Shown: positions 37,243-47,175 of the stretch, one piece after another
Position numbering within the stretch: the stretch's first letter is position 1
Layout of the letters: each line of letters starts with the position of its first letter
From: Purshia tridentata
Lineage: Eukaryota; Streptophyta; Magnoliopsida; Rosales; Rosaceae
DNA length: 64,000 nucleotides
Assembly (NCBI GenBank): GCA_003254885.1
Contig: QANT01007525.1
Coordinates: 1-64,000 of the forward strand
Reading direction: 5' to 3'
Position numbers and translations under genes: made by a program
Notes under the pieces: model-generated
What the model saw: the letters and a program-made list of their open reading frames with translations, nothing else
The model's database searches: none
What the model was told of the DNA's origin: nothing

Positions 37243-38949
37243 TCACCTCCTCTTGACTAAACCTGTGTAAACTCCCAAAGCCCCCTCCACTAGAGTTGTT
37301 TCTTTAGCTCCCTCAACAAATCCCATAATATTACTCTCTAACATACCCTCTATTCTTCCATGGCGACCAGATAGCACATCACTGCTCCTTTCTTCACCAT
37401 CTTCTTTCTTCGGCATTCGGCTACTCTCCCCAAATAACTCCATGCTTCCATCTAAACCCACCAAATCCTTCAACTGATCCATATACTTGGACGACTTTGT
37501 TATCTCAGAACTACTACCGTTATCAAAATAAAAATCAACCAAAGGTACAGATTCCTTGGGCGAAACTCGGGACTCCACACAGTTAATTCCAAATGCAAGA
37601 GAAAGCTGAGAGAGGCACAACATAAACAGCCGCTTCAACAGAGACACAGCAGGGGCGGAGCTAGCAACTGCGCTTCTGATGGCGAAGCAAAGACTCTGTA
37701 CTTGCTTCTCCAAATTGATTTGGCAGAGCTTCCATGTCACGCTGAAGCCGAGCTGGTTGCAGCCCTCCTGTCTACCAAGTCCAGTTAGACGCATTGCGTT
37801 AAAGCTTTGATCTTGGCATTCAAACCATCACAGATGCTAAATGAACGCAAATACTTACATTATGGATAATATAAGGCCGAATGACAACTCCAACAACAAT
37901 TCCAACAATGCATGAAAATCCGAGACCCAGAATCCATATCCAAACCGAAACTTCTCCAAGTGCTGCAAGACGATAATAATGTAGTTTAAATTATATATCA
38001 GAACCACATTTCACAAATGAATTAATGTAATTTCAGGAAAGCTCACCTGACGGAGAACTCCGGGCACAGTCCTCTGGTTTGAGATTAATCAGGCGGACCA
38101 GCTTATTCCCGTGATCCGAGACGAGAAGCGCGCACATATCGGGAGCAAAAGCCAGCTCAAAATCGGGCGAAAACGTTGCGTTTTGAGCAGGGCCGTCCTC
38201 ACGCCCAGGCTTCAGCGAGTACCCTCCGGCAATCGTGCTCACACCTATGGATGCAAGTGCAATGCAGCATGACAAAGAGTTCAGAGTTGGGTATTTACCA
38301 TTTTGCCGCGCTCTTTAAAACCTTATAAGTAAATTCGAGAATGGGAATGGGACCGACCTGAGGTGCTTATTTTTCGTATGACGTTGTTGCCCTTATCGGC
38401 AACAAAGACGTTTCCTTTCTGATCCACAGCGAAGCTCCGGGCCCTCTTGAACCGGGCCGTACCCGATTCCCCGTCCGAATACCCATCCACGCCGTTTCCG
38501 GAGAACCGTTTGATCACACTCTCTGCCATTTCAACTGAACTATTTTAGTATCTACGACTCGTCGTTGAAACTATAATGCGGTTCGAAAGTAGATGATTAG
38601 TGTTAGGTACCTTGGGATTTGGATGTGGGGAGTGTTACTGTGTAGAAGGCACTACCGGAAGCATCGAGGACGAGAAGATCGGAAGATCCAAGACGAGGGA
38701 GCACCGAGTAGGGGTTTATGTCGAGCTTGTTGCCGTCAATCACTGTGGTGACGGTGTACCCGTCTTCCAGAACCACGTCGGCGAAGACTGAAAATACATG
38801 GAAGACGAGGGAGTGAAATATAAATAAAATATTCATGTAATTTCAGAAAAAGGAACAAAAATGGAGGGAAAATTTACAGTTTTACCTTGAAGTGAAGGAA
38901 GATTCAGGAGGAAGAAGAAGAGAGCAGCAGCGGAAGAGTGTGAGGCCAT
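37243..38949 (-). CDS. NHL-repeat domain membrane protein
   Basis: Six exons (38949-38886, 38787-38611, 38534-38358, 38244-38047, 37962-37859, 37767-37243) give 414 residues. Residues 1-24 form a signal peptide (MASHSSAAALFFFLLNLPSL). NHL repeats, each a blade of a beta-propeller, follow: DLLVLDASGSAFYTV, FAVDQKGNVFVADKGNNVIR with KISTSGVSTIAGG, and MCALLVSDHGNKLVRLINL. A transmembrane helix (WIWILGLGFSCIVGIVVGVV) lies in exon 5 at about 215-235, so the propeller would be on the lumenal or extracellular side and the C-terminal 175 residues in the cytosol. That tail has the VTWKLCQINLEKQVQSLCFA segment of plant NHL-domain proteins. Exon 6 is set by an AGACAG acceptor 19 bases after a CTAAC branch-like motif; upstream alternatives bring a stop. 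Function in plants is unknown. Confidence 0.85.
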
Positions 38950-39705
38950 GATCGCAGGGGCAGTGGAAGCAAACTTTACTAACTGGTTGAATAAGAGAGA
39001 GTACTCACTTTTTTATAGGTTGGCTAGCAGGCTACTCATCTGGACCGTCAGATAGTGGTCGCGAATTTTGGACGTCCGATGATCTTTCTTTGTTTTGTGG
39101 AAATGTCGGATAAAATAAAAGTAAGAATTCTAAACAAAGATAAAAAACCACCAAAAAAAATACAATAATACTATTTAAGTTGGGCTCACTATAAGAAAAA
39201 TGTGTTATTTTTTACAAACAGTGCTGACGGACTAGCCCTATCCGACAGAACTGCCACCAAGTCAAAATCATCAATTTTTTATACTATTAATTATTATAGT
39301 AATATGTAAAAGAGCATTATATTAATTAAATGAATCACACCAATTTTAACAAGTTTCATATTTATATACCAACAAATCTATTTATATTGAAAGCAAATCC
39401 TCAATAATCAAACAGTATTATTATCATTCAATGTTCCTTTCCACATTTTCATTTTATGTATTTTGCTGGTGATTTACTTTCTAATTATATTGATTCAGTA
39501 CATAAAAGACCTGTTATTTTTGTCAATATCAGTATGCATACACATGCAATTCATTCGATTTCCATGTACGTCTCCCCATATATAGACCAGCACCAAAGGA
39601 AATACCAATTGATCGATAAACCTTGAACACTCACCCTATAAATACAATTTCAAGTAGGTAGGTAGAGCACTTATCCGCACACCTACAACGAGGTTAGAAG
39701 CAACC
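38950..39705. promoter_or_regulatory. Divergent promoter region of the NHL gene and protease 1
   Basis: AT-rich region between the NHL gene and the first aspartic protease. A TATAAATA box at 39637-39644 lies about 65 bp above the protease ATG at 39706. The segment at 39590-39620 (CACCAAAGGAAATACCAATT, then gatcgata) is shared in form with the promoter of protease 2. Confidence 0.6.
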
Positions 39706-41028
39706 ATGGCCTCAACAATGATATTCTCCCTCATTGCACTAATTTCAATCCTCATCACCATCCCTCCCTCCATGTCTTCTCCCAAAATTCCAGTGCAAGG
39801 TTTCGAGGCACGTCTCATTCACCGCGATTCTCCTGAATCTCCACTCTATGACCCTAAGGCAACACGCGCTCAACTTCTAGAATCAGCTCGCAGCAGAACC
39901 ATAGCTAGACAAAACTACTTCAAATGGCTAATGTCTGGGAAAACATGGCACAATTACATCAGTGCCCCCCTTGATGTGGAGGCTGGAAACTACATGATAA
40001 GGTACAAAATCGGCACCCCAAGAGTTGAAACCTATGGAATATTTGACACAGGCAGCACTTTAATTTGGTTGCAGTGTAGGCCTTGTGTGCACTGTTACAA
40101 GCAAGGGATACCAATATATGATCCTGCAAGCTCAGACAGCTTTGAAAAAGTGTGGTGTGGATCTACTGAGTGCAAGGCAATACAAGATCCCAAATGCCCT
40201 GATCCACACGGTGAGTGTAAGTACAAGCTTGAATATGAAGATGGTGCATCTTCAGAAGGAGTCATTGCCAAAGAAACTATGATGCTTGATCATGATGGAC
40301 TAAGTGGAAATATCAACTTAACAAACATGATTTTTGGGTGTGGTGACAACAATAAAGACCTCAGAGAAGGTAATAATCCACCAGGGGTTGTGGGTCTAAA
40401 CAGAGAGTCTCCTTCACTTGTTAGCCAGATTGGGTTCCAGCATTTCTCATATTGCTTTTCACAAAATAAAGGTGCTCATGGATCTGTGAAATTCGGTGCA
40501 CCAGTAGCAGTGATCACTGAGGAAAAGACTCAAACCCCATTGCTAAGTGGTCAACATGGTTTCTACTATCTAAGCTTAGAGGGTATTAGTGTTGAGGGCA
40601 CTATGCTAAACATTCCAAAGTCAGTGTTCACTATGACCCGAAATGGAGGAGGGGTTCTCATGGATACAGGAACAACTTATTCTGAGCTGACATCGCCAGC
40701 TTTCAATGCTCTCAAGCAGGAAATCATAGATTCTTTACCCGATCTAGCGCCGAAAACAGATGAGGATGGAGTCTTCCCATTGTGTTATGGTGATGATTTT
40801 AGATTGGATTCGGCACCAGAAATAATATTCCATTTCACAAGATTGCAGTTTCCTTTGAGTGCAGCCAACACTTGGGAAATGAATTCTCATGGAAAGCACT
40901 GCCTGGCTATATTCCAAAATGATGAAGGCTATTCTGTTCTTGGATCATATCAGCACAGGAATGTAAATGTTGGGTATGACTTTAGTAAGAATATTGTATC
41001 TTTTATGTATACCAATAACTGCCAATGA
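39706..41028 (+). CDS. Aspartic protease, CDR1/nepenthesin-like (cluster copy 1)
   Basis: An intronless frame of 440 residues. It belongs to the atypical A1B plant pepsins, mostly secreted to the apoplast; CDR1 in Arabidopsis acts in disease-resistance signalling. A signal peptide covers residues 1-24 and is followed by the prosegment motif FEARLIHRDSPESPLYDP typical of the CDR1 group. The first catalytic motif is FDTGSTLIW (Asp 114), followed by the Cys-rich nepenthesin insert (CRPCVHCYKQ; CGSTECK; CPDPHGECKY). The second motif is MDTGTTYSE (Asp 320), where most relatives, including copies 2 to 4 here, have DSG(T/S)T. The end SFMYTNNCQ carries the last Cys. It is the most divergent copy of the cluster. 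Confidence 0.92.
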   Translation: MASTMIFSLIALISILITIPPSMSSPKIPVQGFEARLIHRDSPESPLYDPKATRAQLLESARSRTIARQNYFKWLMSGKTWHNYISAPLDVEAGNYMIRYKIGTPRVETYGIFDTGSTLIWLQCRPCVHCYKQGIPIYDPASSDSFEKVWCGSTECKAIQDPKCPDPHGECKYKLEYEDGASSEGVIAKETMMLDHDGLSGNINLTNMIFGCGDNNKDLREGNNPPGVVGLNRESPSLVSQIGFQHFSYCFSQNKGAHGSVKFGAPVAVITEEKTQTPLLSGQHGFYYLSLEGISVEGTMLNIPKSVFTMTRNGGGVLMDTGTTYSELTSPAFNALKQEIIDSLPDLAPKTDEDGVFPLCYGDDFRLDSAPEIIFHFTRLQFPLSAANTWEMNSHGKHCLAIFQNDEGYSVLGSYQHRNVNVGYDFSKNIVSFMYTNNCQ

Positions 41029-41387
41029 AAATAAATTGGTAGTGAAATTTTTGTGTTTTGGGCATGATGCATGCAATAAATTTACTTGTTCTCGAATCTA
41101 TATTGCATCTCAACTTAGCTTCTTCTCTAGATTTCAACCTCGATCATTAACCAAAACCACTTGTATATTACCATCAGATCAATCTTGAAGAAGTGTAAAA
41201 ATCCGACTGGAACTTACGTACCCCAATCAATTTACACAAAAAAACAGGTTCACCAAGAAGGTAGCTTTGAATTTGATTCTTTAATTGACATTGCTCTTTT
41301 CAGCTACACTATCATCAGCAACCCCATCACTATAAGGTCATCCTGTTTCACACTTTCATATTTTATTTTCTCTAAGAGACTTTGGAA

Positions 41388-42533
41388 CAGTGTTTTTAGA
41401 TGCAAAAGCTTGAAGCGAGGCGTTTTCGATCTCACATCGCAAGGCGTAAGTCTTGAGGCGTTAATGCGTAAGCCTTTCGAGCCTCAAAATATTATAATAC
41501 AAAAATTATAAAAAAAATATAATATAACTAAACAATACCAATAAATTTTGTTCACACATAATAATCATCCATAAACATATAAAATTCAAAATTCAATATC
41601 ATCCAACTTAAACAAGAATCCAAACAAGCAAAATACCCCTAGAAATACTCCCACTACATTGTTGATCACAAAACTTGCACCTGATATATTTTTCTTCGCT
41701 GACCTCTTTTGCATACTTTCCACAAAAATCAGTTATACTAATGATTCATGCACAACTCAAGTTTACTAAACACCTATATATAACATAATGCCCAAAAATA
41801 TTGATCACTTCATTGCCCAACAGTATCAAAACAAAATGCACATAAATATATATAAAAATTTAGAGATATATATTTTATAGAATTATAATACATACTATTA
41901 AGTTAATAACCCAAGTACTCTCCACGCCAGCAAGCCCAGTGATCTCCACGCCCAGCTGCTCGCCGCCCAGCCCAGTTGCTTGCCGCCCAGCCCAGTTGCT
42001 CGCCGCCTCGCCCAACTGCTCGCCGCCTAGCCTTGCTGCTCTCCCAATCGCCACCCAGCCCACCTGTTCTCCACGTCACCACCTAGCCCAGCTGCTCTCC
42101 AAGTCGCTGCCCAGTCCAGTTGCTCTCCAAGTCGCCGCCCAACCAGCTGCTCTCCAAGTCGCCGCCCACCAAGCTGCTCTCCAAGTCGTCGTCTAGCCCA
42201 GCTACTCTCCAAGCTGCCGACTAGAGAATGAGGACTAGGTTACAGATCCAAATTCAAGAAAGAGTGAGTGGTGTACGGGAGTGATGGAGGTTCTTAAACT
42301 CCCAGTCAAAACGGCGTCGCTTTGTGGTAGGAAAGTTTTAAAAAAAAGATAGGCCAGAAGCATTCGCACCTCACGCTTTCAACGCATCGGCGAGGTGAGG
42401 CGTAAGCTTCCAGCAAAGGCGTTGCGCCTTTCAGGTCTTTTGTCGAACAGGTGGTGCGCCTTGGGCAGTATGCCGCTGCCTTGCTTCGATGCGCGCCTTA
42501 AGGCGCGCCTGATGCTCGCATCTGAAAACACTG
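41388..42533. mobile_element. Non-autonomous hAT-type DNA transposon, about 1.15 kb
   Basis: The left end CAGTGTTTTTAGATGC and right end GCATCTGAAAACACTG are inverted repeats (15 of 16). They are flanked by an exact 8-bp direct repeat CTTTGGAA at 41380-41387 and 42534-42541, the target-site duplication length of hAT elements. Subterminal regions carry GAGGCG/GGCGCG words in inverted orientation (aaggcgcgcc near the right end). No transposase frame is present. The interior holds a GC-rich minisatellite. Confidence 0.93.
41939..42215. repeat. GC-rich minisatellite inside the hAT-type element
   Basis: About ten degenerate copies of a unit of roughly 18-30 bp on the theme CAGCTGCTCTCCAAGTCGCC/CAGTTGCTCGCCGCCCAGCC. 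Open frames across it on both strands are repeat artefacts and not genes. Confidence 0.85.
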
Positions 42534-42770
42534 CTTTGGAATAATCAAAACTGACTATTCAAACACTGAAAATCAGGACTTGGGTTTAAAGGAATGGAAT
42601 TCTGGCTCGATCACCTTTGCTCGCCAATGGGGTTGTTCCTTGATCAGCCATTTTGTGCGAGTCGTGACTCGTGGGTCGACCAAAGTGTGCTACAGCTTGA
42701 AATTATATAGAGAGTACATATATCGAAAATTATGAGTTTTTTCTTTTTAAATTTGGAACCTTTCCAATAT

Positions 42771-43255
42771 TAATAGCTCAATAGCTAGTGAGAAAATAAT
42801 GAGTTTTTGTGAAATCCAAAGTTGAATATATGTTACATCTTAATAGACTTTTATTCACATGGCACACAATAATTTTTCATTATTAATTTGAAGACTTGAT
42901 CAATTTCATTGCATTCGATTGAAAGCTAGAGTAATAGAGATAACACATTACAAATTAGGATGACAAGAAAAGATTTAAAGTTTGAGTCTATAGTCTTAGC
43001 CAACAAGAGGATGAAGCAATTTTCAAAATATTAAAATTTTTTTTTTTTCAATAAAGTGAATAACCTTATCGAATATGTCAAAAAGAATCAATATTTTTAA
43101 AGTACATACAAAACCATTTGTAATTTTTCTTTTACACCTTAATAAGACGGATTCAAATTTAAAGTCTATCTCAACAAAGTTGAGAGATCTAAAAGCATTA
43201 GATCAATAACAAGCTAGCTATTTAGTAAAATCACATGTAATTTGTAATTTTACAA
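42771..43255. other. AT-rich intergenic stretch
   Basis: No gene or defined repeat seen apart from a short run of T at 43039-43049. Confidence 0.5.
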
Positions 43256-43269
43256 TATAGAATAATGAG

Positions 43270-43435
43270 ATTTTCTCTTATGAGTGTGAGTTTATATAAG
43301 CATGCGTGAGCATGTAAGGTTTGAGTCATTAGATTGTCAATCATAAATTTTATTTTATTTATAATCTTGTAATCAAATGGCTCAAACCTTATATACTCAT
43401 TTATGCTTATATAACTTATATTTATAAGAAAAACA
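43270..43435. mobile_element. Foldback (MITE-like) element upstream of protease 2
   Basis: The arms at about 43271-43340 and 43366-43434 are inverted repeats of about 70 bp (left: gtgagtttatataagcatgc, then aaggtttgagtcatta; right arm reverse complement: taagttatataagcataaat, then aaggtttgagccattt). An 11-bp direct repeat TATAGAATAAT lies at 43256-43266 and 43438-43448, close to but not exactly at the arm ends. No coding capacity. Confidence 0.7.
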
Positions 43436-43448
43436 CTTATAGAATAAT

Positions 43449-43795
43449 TGTTTGAGTTTAAATTTTAAATTTTAATAATTTGACTCATTACGGTCTATTT
43501 CATTCAATATCTAGATTGCTTCCCCATATTTATTTACTTTTATTGAAATGAAACGACATTGATTCCCCATTTAGAGGACAACACTAAAGGAAAAAATAAT
43601 TGTTTGAGTTAAAAGAAAAAAAATTTTGAAATGTGTTTGAGTTTAAATTTTAAATATTGAGTTGACATTGTTTGAGTCATTACAATCTATTTCATTCAAT
43701 ATCTAGATTGTTTCCCCCCTTTTTTTTAAAGATGAATAGAGATTAATTGCTTCCTCATTTAGAGGACATTTCGAGGACAACACCAAGGAAATACC
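43449..43795. repeat. Duplicated promoter block upstream of protease 2
   Basis: A block containing GTTTGAGTTTAAATTTTAAA, GACTCATTAC, TATTTCATTCAATATCTAGA and CATTTAGAGGACAACACCAA(A)GGA occurs twice: about 43450-43590 and about 43630-43795. The GAGGACA-ACACCAAGGAAA part recurs (in the gene's orientation) above proteases 3 and 4. Confidence 0.8.
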
Positions 43796-43818
43796 ATCAA
43801 TAATCATTGATACAAGCC

Positions 43819-43826
43819 TATAAATA
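43819..43826 (+). promoter_or_regulatory. TATA box of protease 2
   Basis: TATAAATA about 140 bp above the ATG at 43962, just after the duplicated block. Confidence 0.6.
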
Positions 43827-43961
43827 CTACACTAATTTGCCAAATACAAATCGAATTGTCCACGCACACTTTTTAGACGTTGCAACAGGTAGCTATAGTT
43901 TCGAGTAGTACGTACAATACTTAACACTTATCTTGGACCAATCAAAAAAGAAGAAGCAGCC

Positions 43962-45812
43962 ATGGCTTCAACACTAATATTGTACCTAGTTGCACTAATT
44001 TCATTCATCATCACCATCCCTCCCTCCATGTCTTCTCCCAAAACGCCACTCAAAGGCTTCGAGGCACGTCTCATTCATCGCGACTCCCCTGAATCTCCAG
44101 TCTACAACCCCAAAGCATCACGCACTCAACTTCTAGAATCAGCCCATCGCAGAGCCACAACAAGACAAAACTACTTCAAATGGTTGATGTTCAGCAAAAC
44201 ATGGCAACGAAATTACATTCATGCCCCCACCGACGTGGAGTACGGAGACTACATCATGAGGTACAAAATCGGCACCCCAGGAATCGACACCTTCGGTTTC
44301 TTCGACACTGGGAGTACCCTAATTTGGGTGCAGTGCCAGCCTTGCGAGAAATGTTACAGCCAAAGCGTACAAATCTACGACCCCAAAACATCTTCCACCT
44401 ATGAGCAAGTCATGTGCAGGTCACATGCGTGCAATGAAGCCTCAGTTTTTCAATGCCCAGATGCCAACAGTGTGTGCAATTATACTGTTCATTATCAACA
44501 TGGAGGGACTTCACAAGGAGTCATTGCCAAAGAAACCATCACGCTTGACAATAATGCCCCAATGGCACAAGTGGTTTTTGGGTGCGGTCGCAATAATTCG
44601 GATCAGGTACCGGGTTATAACCCACCTGGAGTTGTGGGTGCAAGTAGAGAAAGCACTTCACTGGTGGGTCAGTTTGCGTTCTCTCATTTTTCTTATTGCA
44701 TTTCACCAGACAATGGAGGGAATCGGAGCTCTGTGAAACTGGGTTCGAAAGCAGTTATCACTGACGAACAGACCCAGACCCGATTGGTAATGGGTCAACA
44801 TGGACTCTACCATCTAAGCCTAGAAGGCATTGCTGTTGATGGGTCCCTGTTGAACATTTCAAAGTCGGTGTTTGAGATGACCCAAGATGGAAATGGAGGT
44901 TTTTTCATGGATTCCGGTACAACTTACTGTTGACAATTACAAATCAAATAAGGTGGCTGATTTCTTTCACATGGGTTGGTGGTTGTTGAAAAATTACAAT
45001 CAAATAAGGTGGCTGATTTCATATGGGTTGGTGGCTGCCTTCATGAATAAAGTCCACATTTGGTTTCTAGTTTGTCTTGGTTTCACACTAATTTGCATAA
45101 CGGTGGCTGTTTTTCTTCATCTATGCATGCTATGTTTTAGTTTTCTACATCTAGATAGGATAGCTCTACCTTTATTTATTGTGTTCACTTGACTTTTACA
45201 ACTTAGATGCAAATCCTTGTATGTACCAGCTGCCTATATAAGGCACACCTTGTATGTTTGTTATATCAACTCAATCAGAGTTAATCAATAAGAAAGAGTG
45301 TTGCTCCTCTCAAGTTCTCCTTTCCCGTGACTTATTTTTGTTTTCCTTTGTGAGAGTGTGTGAGAGGTGTGATCAAGTTTGTAAACTTATCACCCATACT
45401 TTTGGTATTAGTTTGTAAACTCAAGACCAACACTTACACTTATCTTGTACCAGAGGCTTTCTATGCGCTCAAGGAGGCAGTGCAGAATGCTTTGTGGGAT
45501 TTCGAACCCGACCCGAATCCGGAACGGTCGTTCCTATTGTGTTATACAGATGATCATGATTTTTCAGTGGACTTGACGCCAGGGATAGCGTTCCATTTCA
45601 CAGGAGGACTGGAGTTTTATCTGAGGCAGACCAACGCTTGGGAAAAGATCAAAATGGATGAGGACAATGAAAAAACCTGTTTGGCTATAAAACCGAATCA
45701 TATTGGCAACTATTCGGTGTTTGGATTGTACCAGCACAGGAATGTCAATGTTGGGTATGACTTGGATAACAACGTTGTGTCCTTCAAGCATGCCGATGAC
45801 TGCCTCATCTGA
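43962..45812 (+). pseudogene. Aspartic protease, CDR1/nepenthesin-like (cluster copy 2), interrupted by a solo LTR
   Basis: The 5' part (43962-44927) encodes the signal peptide, prosegment (FEARLIHRDSPESPVYNP), first catalytic motif FDTGSTLIW, Cys-rich insert (CQPCEKCYSQ) and second catalytic motif MDSGTTY. There a 505-bp LTR interrupts it; the open frame ends three bases into the LTR, giving a 323-residue product with both catalytic Asp residues but without the C-terminal 120 or so. The 3' part (45438-45812) has TYLVPEAFYALKEAV, PGIAFHFTGGLEF, NYSVFGLYQHRNVNVGYDL and VSFKHADDC. Apart from the insertion both parts look well preserved and close to copies 3 and 4, so the event is young relative to the cluster. 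The LTR could supply a premature polyadenylation site. Whether the truncated protein is made is unknown. Confidence 0.9.
44928..45432. mobile_element. Solo LTR of an LTR retrotransposon (probably Copia-type), 505 bp
   Basis: Begins TGTTGACA and ends ACCAACA (TG...CA), with an exact 5-bp direct repeat CTTAC on both sides (44923-44927 and 45433-45437). Inside are a TATATAAGG promoter-like box near 45235 and a T-rich 3' part. No internal retroviral-type genes are present, so it is a solo LTR left by recombination between two LTRs. The intact target-site repeat suggests a fairly young fossil. Copia assignment is by size and style only. Confidence 0.9.
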
Positions 45813-47175
45813 AAACAAGTGTTTTTGGTGAAATCGATCTTGGTTTCTTTGGGTCGGGATTATATTATTAATTGTAGGCCACATAGCCTAGATATATTCA
45901 TATATCTTCGTTACTTGATAGCATATGATACGAAGAGATGAGTATGAATAATAATACATGTGTTTTTTTTCGGTAAGATGAATAATACATGCTACAAGTA
46001 CTATATATTTGTGGTGGTGATTGGTGAATGAATTTAATTGATCATTAATTTCCCAGTATTTACTAGATTATTTTTCACACTATACCCATTGGAAAGTTTG
46101 TTCCATTTTTTTTATATATGGTGTTTTACATGTTGATGATTATGCATCCCGGGATGAATGCATTAAATGATCGAAGGGCTTTGTTAGCCACATGTGAACG
46201 TTATTGATCGGTGAATTCTACAATATTTTGGAGGGTCCAACTACCAAAAGTTATCTATTTACACGCACTAGCATTTATCTCGAAGCTAGGCTTAGCTTGG
46301 CTAAGTTGGGGATGATTGTATTTAAACTCACTTGAAAAAGATGATATAGTATATATATATAACTTCCATGGTAGATCAAAATTTGAGGTTTTTTTTTTTT
46401 TCTGGCAGAGAACAAAAAGTGGTTATTAAGTTCTTAGCTAGCTAGTGATGTGCTGAACAGAATTATGATGTATTGTATTGCTTAAACAGAATTTTGAATC
46501 TGTGACATGTATTGGTTTGGACAAATGAATGTTTGCATTATATAATTCATAATAATACATATAGGGTTGTTAGTGACATGCATATGTTTGGACACATCTT
46601 TTCATTCATTCAATGGTGAGCTATTGTCAGATCTGGGAAAAATCAAATTATATTTCGCTACAATCTTGGTAATGGAACAATTGGAAACACTAAAAAAAGA
46701 CAACAATTGGAAACCTAAAATTGCACATTCTTTTGGGTACTAACTTTTCCATTGCCTTGAATCAATGAGTCAAAACAGAGGTGCTCATCACATTCAGAGT
46801 GGTGCTCATCACTTAAATAACTTAGTAAAATTAATACAATGCCATCCGACACGTTAATGCTGAATGTGCAAGTGTCGTAGTCACCGCCTTTTTCAATCAA
46901 CAAGCACTAATCTCTCATTAAATTGCAATAATTATCCTTCATGAAGTCAAAGCCCTTTTCAAGTTGGAAATTCATAATCATGAACATACAAATATAGATA
47001 TTAATTGACCAATTATATAAAATCAAACAAACTTTGTCCCATGTCGACTACAATAATTAATCTAGTAATAAATTAAATACTAGGAAATTAATAACATAGT
47101 ACTAGCTAATTAACTTGTTAGTTGTGACATGTACGTACGTACGTCATGAAGATGATTATAGGGTTGCTTTTGTTT
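45813..47175. other. Region between convergent proteases 2 and 3
   Basis: 3' flanks of the two genes and AT-rich DNA. The stretch 45930-46070 (gagatgagtatgaataataa... tggtgaatgaatttaattga) has a diverged relative at about 55300-55400. A CGTA-rich run lies at 47130-47142. No gene seen. Confidence 0.5.

Larger units (their letters stand above)
41224..42770 (-). pseudogene. Duplicated fragment of EMB1703 exon 1, split by a hAT-type element
   Basis: 41224-41379 and 42542-42770 align with the coding strand region 36066-36420 of EMB1703 in the same orientation. Shared runs include CAGCTACACTATCATCAGCA, CTTTTCAGCTACACT, CTGAAAATCAG(A/G)ACTTGGG, TGGAATTCTGG and CTCGTGGGTCGACCAAAGTG. It covers roughly residues 40-160 of the protein, with several indels, so it is non-functional. 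The two parts are contiguous in EMB1703 and are separated here only by the element at 41388-42533. A weaker echo of the same gene (aatgagtttttgtgaaatcc) follows near 42808. Confidence 0.88.

Noticed and set aside
41939-42212. Open frames on both strands in a GC-rich repeat, superficially array-like
   Set aside because: Degenerate minisatellite within the hAT-type element; units vary in length and there are no unique spacers, so it is neither a gene nor a CRISPR array.
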